Assembly (NCBI GenBank): GCA_044868295.1
Contig: JBIOWF010000089.1
Coordinates: 8,689-72,688 of the forward strand
Origin: JBIOWF01 sp044868295
Lineage (GTDB): Bacteria > Actinomycetota > Actinomycetes > Streptosporangiales > Streptosporangiaceae
Length of the DNA: 64,000 nucleotides
Reading direction: 5' to 3'
Shown here: piece after piece, positions 36,855 to 44,840 of the stretch
Layout of the letters: each line of letters starts with the position of its first letter
Numbering within the stretch: position 1 is the stretch's first letter
Notes under the pieces: model-generated
The model's input: the letters and a program-made list of their open reading frames with translations, nothing else
Told to the model about the DNA's origin: nothing
The model's database searches: none
Program-made: the position numbers and the translations under genes

Positions 36855-36876
36855 GCGAAAGGTCCCAGGAGGTCGG

Positions 36877-39800
36877 TCAGGAGTCCAGGTCGGCCTCGGC
36901 GAGAAGCAGCGGCACCTTCGCGGGGTCGCGGAGCAGGGCCGCCACCGCCAGACGGTCTCCCCACTGGCCGGACGCCCACGCGAGCCCACGGGCCAGCCCC
37001 TCGACACCGGACGCGTGGACCTTGCCGTCGAAGAAACGCCACGGCACCGGCCTGCCGTCCACGAGCAGCTCTTCGTGCTCGACGTAGCTCAGCGGAGCCG
37101 ACGGGAGCAGCGATCGGACCTCGGACGGCACCGGCCGCTCCACCCCGGCCGAAGTGACCTCTCCGGTGACGAGCTCGCCCACGAGCGGCAGGTCGAGCAC
37201 TTCCGACAGCGCCTCCGCCAGATCGAACGGCGCGAGCACCAGCGGCCGATCCTGAACCAGAGCCAGCAGGTCGGGCGCCTCCACGACGACCGGCCCGCCA
37301 GCAGCTCCAGCCGACCCGTTCACACCCGCGCCCGAGGACCCGGCCGCCCCGTTCACACCCGCGCCCGAGGCTCCGGCCGCCCCGTTCACACCCAGCGCGT
37401 GATCGTCCTGGACCTCCTCGGCGCCGGCCGGCCCGTTTTCACTCGCCAGAACGTGACCGTCCTCGGCGTCCGCGACGACGATCGATCCCTTCAGTACGGC
37501 ACGCACCGCCTGGGGCGGGCTCACCCGGGCGGGATCCACCCCGGCGATCGCCATCCACAGGGCGCGCAGCTGAGCCCGGTCGACCTCGATGGCGGGGTCG
37601 GCCAGCAGCTCCAGCAGCTCCTCCGGCCCACCATGGGACTCCAGCAGCTCCGCCAGCGTCGACCTGACGCCGATCATCTTCAGCGCGGTCTCGTCGAGGC
37701 CGGCAGGCGCTTCGCCGTACAGGCCGAAGAGGAGCGGGTCGCCGGTCGGGAGCCGCAGGGAGGTGGGGCGCCGGCCGTCGAGCACGGGGGTCCTGGACAA
37801 CCACCAGGCGGTGTACGAGGGGACCTCGACCGTTTCGCCGGCGACCAGCACCCGCAACGGCTGCAGGGCGGCGCGCAGCGGTGGACGCGTCAGCAGCGCC
37901 AGCGCCGACGGCCAGTCGGCGATGTACTCAAGGTCGCGGACGGCCGTGAACTCCCGCGCGACGGGCGGGACGTCGAACTCGGGCAGCAGGTCGAGGATCG
38001 CCTCCAGCCACTCGTCTTCGAGATCGAGCTCGTGATCGCACTCCTCAAGGTCGAGGAGCACGTCGTTGTCGTTGACGACGGCGAATCCGTCCAGCACGCC
38101 GGCCGCCGCGAGCACGTGCGAGCCGTACTTCTCGACGAGATCGGGCGCGGCGACGCCGAACGGCACGTCGTGATCGATCAGCGTGGCCAGCGCCCCCTCG
38201 GCCAGGAGCAGCTCGCCCGCCGCGTACAACTCTCCGTCGGCGCCCCGCAGCGCCAGCTCGGCGAGCCACGGCGCCTCTCCCGCGGCCACCCCGGCCGCTT
38301 CGACCAGGGCGAGCACGGCCTGCGCCACCGGCTCGGGGTCGGCGCTGTCGAGTGACTCGGTCACGGCGGCGTGGGTGAGCGGATCCTCCAGCACGGTCCG
38401 CGGCGTCGCCTCGGCCGCACCCAGCCGGCGCAGCAGCGGGTGCGCGGCGTCCGGATGGACGACCCGCAGACCCAAAGGTGCCAGCACCGCCGGGTCAAGC
38501 ACCCCGTGCCGCTCCTCGGGCTCCGCCAGGATCAGCGTGCCGCGCGGGCCCCGGACCAGGCGGCCGTCGGCCAGTGGGACAGGGATCGCGCCGATGGCCT
38601 CGTTGTCGTCGGCGGGCAGCACCTCGTAGAGGGAGCGCCACCAGGACGGATCCTTGTCCTGTACGGCATCGCCCGAGAGCAGGTCGACGACGTCGGCGAG
38701 CTCGACCCGCCGCACGCCGAGCGTGGTCAGGCTCGGATGCCGCGACGGCCAGCCCGCCGGCAGCAGACCGGGCACCATGTCCGCGATCTTCTCCAGGAAC
38801 GTCTGCGGCCCGGCGACCGCCCGCGCCTCCCGCCCCGCCACGACGAACGCCGCGTCCCGGCCCGAAACGATCGACCTCCGGTCCGGTGCCGAGTCGGGCT
38901 CCTCCGGCGCGGAGATCGCGGGAAGCAGCGGAGCGTCGGGCAACCGGCGCAGGATCGCGCGGCGGATCTCGGCGTCGAGCTCCCCCTTGCCCATCAGGCC
39001 CGGCACGAGGTCGAGCAGGCGCGGCGTCCGGGGCAGGGAGGACAGCAGCTCGACGTACGCCTCGGCGGCCCGCTCCACGAGGAAGCCGGTGAGCGGCCCG
39101 GAGGCCACGTGGCGCCGGTCGGTGGCCAGCGGGAACGTGGCGATCAGCAGCGCGGGCAGGTCGAGCGGCTCGTCGCTCGGCGTCGGCGCGTGGACGACGG
39201 GCGGCACGTCCTTCGGGAGCGGCATCGGCTCCCCGTCGGCCGCGCCCGGCGTGAGACCCTCCCGCTGGGAGGTGACGGCCATGAGCCCGCCCGCACCGCC
39301 CGGTGTAAGGCCCTCCGGCGCAGAGCGCGAGTCGGCCACCGGGACGGCCCAGCGGATCTGCCAGTGGGGGCGCGCTCGCTCTTCCGTCGGGCGATCGGCG
39401 AAGAGCCCGGCCACTTGCTCGGAGGTGAACGTCCCCGACGCGGTGACGGCGTGCCAGCCGTCGGCGGACACGGTCCGCACCTCGCCGTCGATCTCGATCT
39501 CGATGGACGCCAGCGCGGGCATGGCCAACGGGAGCGCGGGGCCCGCCTCCTCCAGCATGCGTCGTACGGCGTCCTGCGCCGCCTCGTCCCGCAGCGGCAG
39601 CCGTACCAGCGTGTCGAAGCCTTCGGGAACCGCCAGCGGCTCCTCCGGGAAGGGAAGGCGAAGCAGCGGCACGTGCCCCTCGCGGCCGGACAGCTCCCCG
39701 GCGAGCGTGGGCTGCGCGGCGACGAGGGCGCTCGTCTCCGCGCGGGACCAGCGCACTCCCCCGGTCTCCCGGGACACCACCGACGGCGTGTCGCATACGG

Positions 39801-40152
39801 AGACCACGGCGGCGAAGCCGACGCCGAACCGGCCGACGGCGCCCACCTCGTCCTTCTTCGCGGAGACCCGGAGCGTGGACAGGCCCTCCACCCCGGCCGC
39901 GTCCAGCGGGGCACCGATGTTGGCGGCGAGGAGAACACCGTCACGGAGGGTGAGCCGCAGCCGGCCGGGCACACCGGCGCGCAGCGCGGCGTCCGCCGCG
40001 TTCTGCGCCAGCTCGACGACCAGCCGGTCCCGGTAGCCGCCGAGCGCGAAGTCCTCTTCGGCGTTGGCGTCCTCGCGGAACCTGGCCGGTGAGGCACTCC
40101 AGGCGGCGAGAACGGTCTCGCGCAGGCGTGCGGTGCCAAAGAAATCGTTCAT
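36877..40152 (-). CDS. Sacsin-like protein with HSP90-type ATPase domain
   Basis: 1091 residues. The N-terminal ~200 residues form a GHKL/HSP90-like ATP-binding domain: ELAQNAADAALRAG (N-box), then GRFGVGFAAVVSV (lid). The rest is long and acidic with no other domain I recognise; it resembles the sacsin N-terminal ATP-binding-like proteins of actinomycetes. Near residue 930 a low-complexity linker repeats GVNGAAG.SGA three times, coded by a 33-bp tandem repeat at 37315-37400. A chaperone-like role is inferred from the ATPase domain only. It starts 0.9 kb from DUF3027 on the same strand, with 39 bp between genes. Confidence 0.85.
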   Translation of the reverse strand: MNDFFGTARLRETVLAAWSASPARFREDANAEEDFALGGYRDRLVVELAQNAADAALRAGVPGRLRLTLRDGVLLAANIGAPLDAAGVEGLSTLRVSAKKDEVGAVGRFGVGFAAVVSVCDTPSVVSRETGGVRWSRAETSALVAAQPTLAGELSGREGHVPLLRLPFPEEPLAVPEGFDTLVRLPLRDEAAQDAVRRMLEEAGPALPLAMPALASIEIEIDGEVRTVSADGWHAVTASGTFTSEQVAGLFADRPTEERARPHWQIRWAVPVADSRSAPEGLTPGGAGGLMAVTSQREGLTPGAADGEPMPLPKDVPPVVHAPTPSDEPLDLPALLIATFPLATDRRHVASGPLTGFLVERAAEAYVELLSSLPRTPRLLDLVPGLMGKGELDAEIRRAILRRLPDAPLLPAISAPEEPDSAPDRRSIVSGRDAAFVVAGREARAVAGPQTFLEKIADMVPGLLPAGWPSRHPSLTTLGVRRVELADVVDLLSGDAVQDKDPSWWRSLYEVLPADDNEAIGAIPVPLADGRLVRGPRGTLILAEPEERHGVLDPAVLAPLGLRVVHPDAAHPLLRRLGAAEATPRTVLEDPLTHAAVTESLDSADPEPVAQAVLALVEAAGVAAGEAPWLAELALRGADGELYAAGELLLAEGALATLIDHDVPFGVAAPDLVEKYGSHVLAAAGVLDGFAVVNDNDVLLDLEECDHELDLEDEWLEAILDLLPEFDVPPVAREFTAVRDLEYIADWPSALALLTRPPLRAALQPLRVLVAGETVEVPSYTAWWLSRTPVLDGRRPTSLRLPTGDPLLFGLYGEAPAGLDETALKMIGVRSTLAELLESHGGPEELLELLADPAIEVDRAQLRALWMAIAGVDPARVSPPQAVRAVLKGSIVVADAEDGHVLASENGPAGAEEVQDDHALGVNGAAGASGAGVNGAAGSSGAGVNGSAGAAGGPVVVEAPDLLALVQDRPLVLAPFDLAEALSEVLDLPLVGELVTGEVTSAGVERPVPSEVRSLLPSAPLSYVEHEELLVDGRPVPWRFFDGKVHASGVEGLARGLAWASGQWGDRLAVAALLRDPAKVPLLLAEADLDS

Positions 40153-40191
40153 GTCATGACATCCCGGGGTCGCGGGGCAGCCCTGAGGAGG

Positions 40192-41058
40192 TCAGGAGTG
40201 GCCAAGGGGTTCAGAGTCGGCGTCGTCGACGGAACCGGCGGAGTCGGCCGGACCGCCGAGTCCCGGAGCCCCCTCCACCCGTTGCGGGACGTCCTCGTCG
40301 TCGGCGGGCTCCATCAGGTCATAGCCCATGTCGTCGAGGATGGGCGCCGCCTGGTCGATGATCATCGAGGGCACCGTCGTGGCCTCGGAGTGGGCGCCGC
40401 ACCCGTGGTCGGCGGCCACGACGCGCCCGTCGTCCGGGGCGTACTCGTTCGCGCACACGCCGAACCCGAGTCGCAGCGCGCCCGCGAGCGGCCAGTAGAA
40501 GCCGCAGGTGGAGCACTGCGCGGGAGCGGCGTGCGCCAGCGGGGTGTGCGGGCCCGACTCGCCGGAGTGCCAGCGGTGCACGGCCAGATCACGGCCGATG
40601 GCCGACAACACGCGGGCCCGGCCCAGGCCGTACTCGAAGATCATCTGACGGTCGGAGTCGTCGTCGGTGGCGGTGAAGCCCGGAGCCAGCCGATCGTCGT
40701 CGGCCTCGGCCGGCAGCAGGTCGCCCACGCCGAGGTCGCCGGGGAGCAGCCGCTGGTTCCACGGCACCCATGTGGGGGCGAGCATCGCGCCCGTCCCGGG
40801 CAGCAGCACCGTCTCGCTGACGGTCACGTTGCGCGCCCGCGACGCGCGGGCGACGGTGACCGCCCAGCGCCAGCCCTTGTAGGCCCTGTCGAGGCAGGTG
40901 AAGTAGTGGGTGACGATGCGGTCGCCCTCGCTGTCATAGCCGAGATGCTCCCCGACCTCGCCGGGCCGGGCGATCTCCACGGCGGCCTCACGGGCCAGCT
41001 CGACGGCCACGACGCATGCCTGATCGGCGGCGCTGCTTCGGATACGGGTGCGACTCAC
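40192..41058 (-). CDS. DUF3027 family protein
   Basis: 288 residues. The body has DUF3027-like features: AREAAVEIARPGEVGEHLGYDSEGDRIVTHYF (split), a CSTCGFYWPLAG zinc-like pair, and a C-terminal acidic tail (DSAGSVDDADSEP). Soluble; function unknown. It is upstream of the sacsin-like gene on the same strand and probably cotranscribed. It diverges from the MFS gene at 41140. Confidence 0.85.
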   Translation of the reverse strand: MSRTRIRSSAADQACVVAVELAREAAVEIARPGEVGEHLGYDSEGDRIVTHYFTCLDRAYKGWRWAVTVARASRARNVTVSETVLLPGTGAMLAPTWVPWNQRLLPGDLGVGDLLPAEADDDRLAPGFTATDDDSDRQMIFEYGLGRARVLSAIGRDLAVHRWHSGESGPHTPLAHAAPAQCSTCGFYWPLAGALRLGFGVCANEYAPDDGRVVAADHGCGAHSEATTVPSMIIDQAAPILDDMGYDLMEPADDEDVPQRVEGAPGLGGPADSAGSVDDADSEPLGHS

Positions 41059-41139
41059 ACTTCATTTTCACCCACTCCCGGAGCGGACCGCACCCAACTG
41101 AGTGGGTGACACTGTAATTCGCGAAGGGAGTCATTGTCT

Positions 41140-42642
41140 GTGACGCATGCCTGGAGTCGGGTTCAGAGTGCCGGGCGGGGCACGATACGCGTGTTCCGCA
41201 CGATGGGGAGCGCGGCCGTACGGGCGGGGCAGGCGACCGCCAACGCCGGCAAGAGCGCCGCCCATGTGACCGTGCGGGCGGGACGGTCGGTCGCCAACGC
41301 CGGAAAGGGCGTCGGGCAGGCGACCCGAAGACTCACCTACGCCCAAGGTGCGGGCCGGACAGGCTTGGGGCGGTTGATCGAGCTGACCGCCGCGCATTCC
41401 GCCGGGGACGCGCTCATCACGGTCTCGCTGGCCGGAGCGCTGTTCTTCGGGCTGCCCGTCGGGCAGGCACGCGGCCAGGTCGCCCTCTACCTGCTGATCA
41501 CGATGGTGCCGTTCGCCGTGGTCGCGCCCTTCGTCGGGCCCGTCCTGGACCGCTTCCGCTCGGGCCGCCGCTACGTGATGGCGGGAACGCTGTTCGCCCG
41601 CGGGCTGCTCTGCTGGGGCATGGCCTCGGCGGTCGACCACTCGGACACGCTCACTCTGCTCCCGGCGGCGCTCGCCGTCCTGGTCCTGTCGAAGGCCTAC
41701 AACGTCTCACGTGCCGCGATCATGCCGAGCGTGCTGCCCGCGGACATCACGCTGGTCACCGCCAACGCCAGGATGGCACTGTTCGCGCTGGTCGCCGCGG
41801 GTGGCGCGGCCGGCGCCGCGGCCGGGCTGACCGCGTGGCTCGGCGCGGGGTGGGTGCTGCGCGCGACGATGCCGCTGTTCCTCATGGCCGGGATCGTGGC
41901 GGTACGGCTGCCGCGCCACATCGACTCCCCCGACCTGGACGAACTCGACGAGGCCGACCAGGAACCGGCTCCCCAGTGGCGCACCGTGCTCAATGTCGGC
42001 CCGGTCGTCTCGGAGGCCATGCGGGCCAACGCGGCGATTCGCGTCCAGGCCGGGTTCCTGGTCTTCTTCCTGCTCTTCCTCGTCCAGGACAAGCATCTGA
42101 CCGGCTTCGCCCCCGAGGTGATGATCGGCCTGCTCGCCGCGGCGGCGGGCGGTGGCGGCCTGCTCGGCGCCGCGGTGGCGTCGTGGGCGCGCTCGCACTC
42201 GCCGCAACTGATCGTGCTCGCCACGCTCGGCCTCACGACCATCACGACGATCGCCACAGCGCTGTTCTTCAACCTGTGGACGGCCGTCGTGGTGGCCCTG
42301 GTCGGCGCCTTCGCCCAGAGCCTCGGCAAGCTGGCGCTCGACGCCATCGTGCAGCTGGAGATCGGCGAAGAGGTGCGCTCCTCGACATTCGGCGTCGTGG
42401 AGGCCCTCCTGCAGATCGCGTGGGTGCTCGGCGGCCTGATCGGCCTCCTGCTGTCCCTGTTCGCGGGCGGCCCCGCCGGATTCACGGTGGTCTCCGCGGG
42501 GCTCCTGCTCTGCCTCGGCTGGCTCGCCACGAGCAGGCGCAGGAGACTCCGCAGGATCCGTTCCCGGTCCCGTACGGCACGGCGCACCGTCCCGCTCCCC
42601 GCCCCCAGAGACGACACCAAGCCGCTGACCAACCCCCACTGA
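41140..42642 (+). CDS. MFS transporter
   Basis: 500 residues from GTG 41140 (GAAGGGAG 9 nt upstream; a TTG at 41134 is also possible). About 70 N-terminal residues are repetitive (VRAGQATANAGKS, VRAGRSVANAGKG) and probably cytoplasmic. Twelve membrane segments follow, with the signature VGPVLDRFRSGRRYVM. The C-terminal tail is very basic (RRRRLRRIRSRSRTARR). The substrate is unknown. It lies in a conserved block with DUF3027 and a cold-shock gene. Confidence 0.9.
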   Translation: MTHAWSRVQSAGRGTIRVFRTMGSAAVRAGQATANAGKSAAHVTVRAGRSVANAGKGVGQATRRLTYAQGAGRTGLGRLIELTAAHSAGDALITVSLAGALFFGLPVGQARGQVALYLLITMVPFAVVAPFVGPVLDRFRSGRRYVMAGTLFARGLLCWGMASAVDHSDTLTLLPAALAVLVLSKAYNVSRAAIMPSVLPADITLVTANARMALFALVAAGGAAGAAAGLTAWLGAGWVLRATMPLFLMAGIVAVRLPRHIDSPDLDELDEADQEPAPQWRTVLNVGPVVSEAMRANAAIRVQAGFLVFFLLFLVQDKHLTGFAPEVMIGLLAAAAGGGGLLGAAVASWARSHSPQLIVLATLGLTTITTIATALFFNLWTAVVVALVGAFAQSLGKLALDAIVQLEIGEEVRSSTFGVVEALLQIAWVLGGLIGLLLSLFAGGPAGFTVVSAGLLLCLGWLATSRRRRLRRIRSRSRTARRTVPLPAPRDDTKPLTNPH

Positions 42643-42656
42643 CCAGCGAACACGCC

Positions 42657-43055
42657 CTAGGCGTCGAGGTCGTCCGCCACCGCGCGGAGCACCGCCGCGA
42701 CCTTCTTGGCGTGCCCGGCGTCCGGCTGCTTGCCCTTCTGGTAGGAGTTCGAGACGTCGTCGAGCAGCTTGATCAGGTCCTCGACGATGACGACCATCTC
42801 GTCCGGCTTCTTGCGCTTGCCCTTCGGCCTGGCCGCCTTGGCGAGGGTCGGAGGCTGCTCAAGAACCCTGACAGAGAGGGCCTGCTGGCCCCTACGGCCC
42901 TCCGCCACACCGAACTCGACCTTCTGTCCTGGTTTGAGGACGTCCACGCCCTTGGGTAGCGCGGATGAATGCACGAACACCTCACCGCCGTCGTCGCGCG
43001 TGAGGAAGCCGAAACCCTTGTCGGCGTCGTACCACTTGACCTTGCCACTCGGCAC
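42657..43055 (-). CDS. Cold-shock domain protein with C-terminal extension
   Basis: 132 residues. The first 67 form a cold-shock domain with both RNA-binding motifs: KGFGFL and EVFVHSS. The extra C-terminal half is lysine-rich, then acidic and helical (PDEMVVIVEDLIKLLDDVSNSY), unlike CspA. It probably binds single-stranded RNA or DNA. Convergent with the MFS gene, only 14 bp apart. Confidence 0.92.
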   Translation of the reverse strand: MPSGKVKWYDADKGFGFLTRDDGGEVFVHSSALPKGVDVLKPGQKVEFGVAEGRRGQQALSVRVLEQPPTLAKAARPKGKRKKPDEMVVIVEDLIKLLDDVSNSYQKGKQPDAGHAKKVAAVLRAVADDLDA

Positions 43056-43144
43056 AGGACTGACCTCGTTCAGACTGTCGTGAAGGTGAATGGATGTAGG
43101 TTATGCCCGCGAGAACGCCCCTTGGAGCGCCCCAGCGGCGTGAT

Positions 43145-43798
43145 TTACGCGGGTGTGGCCACCCAGGAACGGAACCACGTGGTGAACTGCAGGAGGTTCT
43201 CCAGCACCACGTCCGCCCCATGATCGATGAGTTGCTCCGCCGTATGCGAGCCTGTGGCAACCGCGACGCTGGTGGCGCCACCGGCCCGCGCCGCCGCGAT
43301 GTCGGCGACGTGATCTCCAACATATGCGGCTGCGCCGAAAGTGGCGAGAGATTCGCCCTTGTCCGCTCCGTAGACAGAGCCGACCACCTCGTCCACTTCG
43401 AGTCTGAGCGCGTCCAGCGTCCGCCGCGCGTCGACGACGTTCTTGCCGGTCACGACGATGACCCGGCCGCCGTGCTCGCGGACCGCGGCCAGGGCCTCGC
43501 GCGCGCCCGGCATCAGCGTGGTGGCGGGCACGGCGATCTCGGGGTAAAGCTCACGGAACAGGGCGACGGCGGCGGGGATCTCCTCGGACGGCAGCCAGTT
43601 CGCCAGCTCATGCTCAAGAGGCGGCCCGAGACGGGAGATCACAACGGCGACGTCGATGGACGAGGCGAGCCGGGGCAGCATCGCCTCATACACGGCGCCA
43701 ATGGCGGCCCGCGTGTCGGCCAGCGTCAGGTCAAGGTCGAATCCCACCGAGTTCACCGACACAGGATGCCAAAAACGCGGTGGCTTCACGTAATGCAC
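43145..43798 (-). CDS. HAD-family hydrolase (phosphatase-like)
   Basis: 217 residues. HAD motif I FDLDLTLADTR (both Asp present), motif II VVTGKN, motif III/IV region YVGDHVADIAAARAGG. A helical cap lies between motifs I and II, as in phosphoglycolate phosphatase-like enzymes. The substrate is unknown. GTG 43798 opens the frame; an inner GTG at 43762 (VSVNSVGFDLD) fits the family better but lacks a clear ribosome-binding site. Confidence 0.88.
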   Translation of the reverse strand: MHYVKPPRFWHPVSVNSVGFDLDLTLADTRAAIGAVYEAMLPRLASSIDVAVVISRLGPPLEHELANWLPSEEIPAAVALFRELYPEIAVPATTLMPGAREALAAVREHGGRVIVVTGKNVVDARRTLDALRLEVDEVVGSVYGADKGESLATFGAAAYVGDHVADIAAARAGGATSVAVATGSHTAEQLIDHGADVVLENLLQFTTWFRSWVATPA

Positions 43799-43819
43799 CA
43801 GGTCGCGGCGGGTGCTGGA

Positions 43820-44707
43820 TCAGCGCCGCGTGACCGGACCGCTCCTGTGTGGAGGTTGTGGCGGGTCCAGCAGCCGGTAAACCAGCCAGAACACACCGGC
43901 GGCGGTCCCGAGGATGAACATCACGCCGCTGACGCTGTGGAAGGCCGCGAGGAACGACGGGATGTCGTCGCCCTCCGTGCGGACCGCCCCCAGCATCGCG
44001 CCGCCGACGAGATAGGCGGCGACCGGGGCGCCGAGGCCGATCAGCCGGTCGTTGTACGCCCAGCCCTCGCACGCCAGCACGGTGAGCGCGCCCGCCGCCC
44101 ACACCAGCATCGGCACCGGGAAGATCTGCACGGACGGCAGCCGGAACGGGACGAGCAGGCCCGCGAGGACGAGCAGCAGGATCGCCACGGTCTCGCGCCG
44201 GTTGTTCAGGAGGATCGTGCGAGCGTCCCGGCCGCCAGTGGCCATCGGATTCGCCCTCGCCATGGCCGCGCGGCGCAGCCAGCCGAACGGGGCACGCCCG
44301 TCGCCACCCCGGGAGAGGCGCCGCGACACGAGCCGCCTGCCGTACGTGACGCCGGAGGGAGTGCGCGGTTCGGCGTCGTCCACGATGACGGGGAACACGG
44401 CCGTGGCCCCTTCGGGCGCCGGCGGCGTCTCCGCTGTGCCGGCGGCCGAGATCTGCCCTGCCTGCTCGATGGCGGCGAGGCGGCGCACCTCGCGGTCGAT
44501 CAGCTCGCCCGGCGGGCCGAAGCGGGCGATGACCTTCATGACGTGCCTGGGATCCTCGCTCCCGGCCCGTTCCTCCTCGACGCGCTCACGAAGCCTGCGG
44601 GAGAAGTCGAGCCGCTGCTCCGGACGCAGCCTGCCGTGGGCGGCGTCGGCCACCCTGCTGACGTACTCCAGAACGAGCTGGTCCGCGCGCTCGATCACGC
44701 TGGCCAT
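43820..44707 (-). CDS. Membrane protein with N-terminal helical (HAAS-like) domain
   Basis: 295 residues. The first ~80 residues are helical and charged, with ARFGPPGELIDREVRRL, like the HAAS/permease-prefix domains. A flexible basic linker follows, then four membrane segments (ETVAILLLVLAGLLVPF; MLVWAAGALTVLACEGWA; GAPVAAYLVGGAMLGAV; SVSGVMFILGTAAGVFWLVY). No catalytic motif. It lies upstream of the HAD gene on the same strand. Confidence 0.8.
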   Translation of the reverse strand: MASVIERADQLVLEYVSRVADAAHGRLRPEQRLDFSRRLRERVEEERAGSEDPRHVMKVIARFGPPGELIDREVRRLAAIEQAGQISAAGTAETPPAPEGATAVFPVIVDDAEPRTPSGVTYGRRLVSRRLSRGGDGRAPFGWLRRAAMARANPMATGGRDARTILLNNRRETVAILLLVLAGLLVPFRLPSVQIFPVPMLVWAAGALTVLACEGWAYNDRLIGLGAPVAAYLVGGAMLGAVRTEGDDIPSFLAAFHSVSGVMFILGTAAGVFWLVYRLLDPPQPPHRSGPVTRR

Positions 44708-44827
44708 ACTGCCCCAGCCCGCCCGCCTGTGCGAGTGATGCGGCGAAACTGTCGCACCTGACGGCTTCGATCATCAGGCGGATCACGGCCGGGCCCGCGC
44801 CCTCCCGTCGCCCGTGGTTCTTGCTCC

Positions 44828-44833
44828 TACCAT
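44828..44833 (+). promoter_or_regulatory. -10 box of a probable leaderless promoter
   Basis: TACCAT lies 7 bases before the ATG at 44841. Confidence 0.5.
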
Positions 44834-44840
44834 GGAACGG

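Noticed and set aside
37015..40092. Long plus-strand open frames across the sacsin-like gene
   Set aside because: Arginine/proline-rich shadows of the minus-strand gene, which carries the HSP90-type ATPase motifs.
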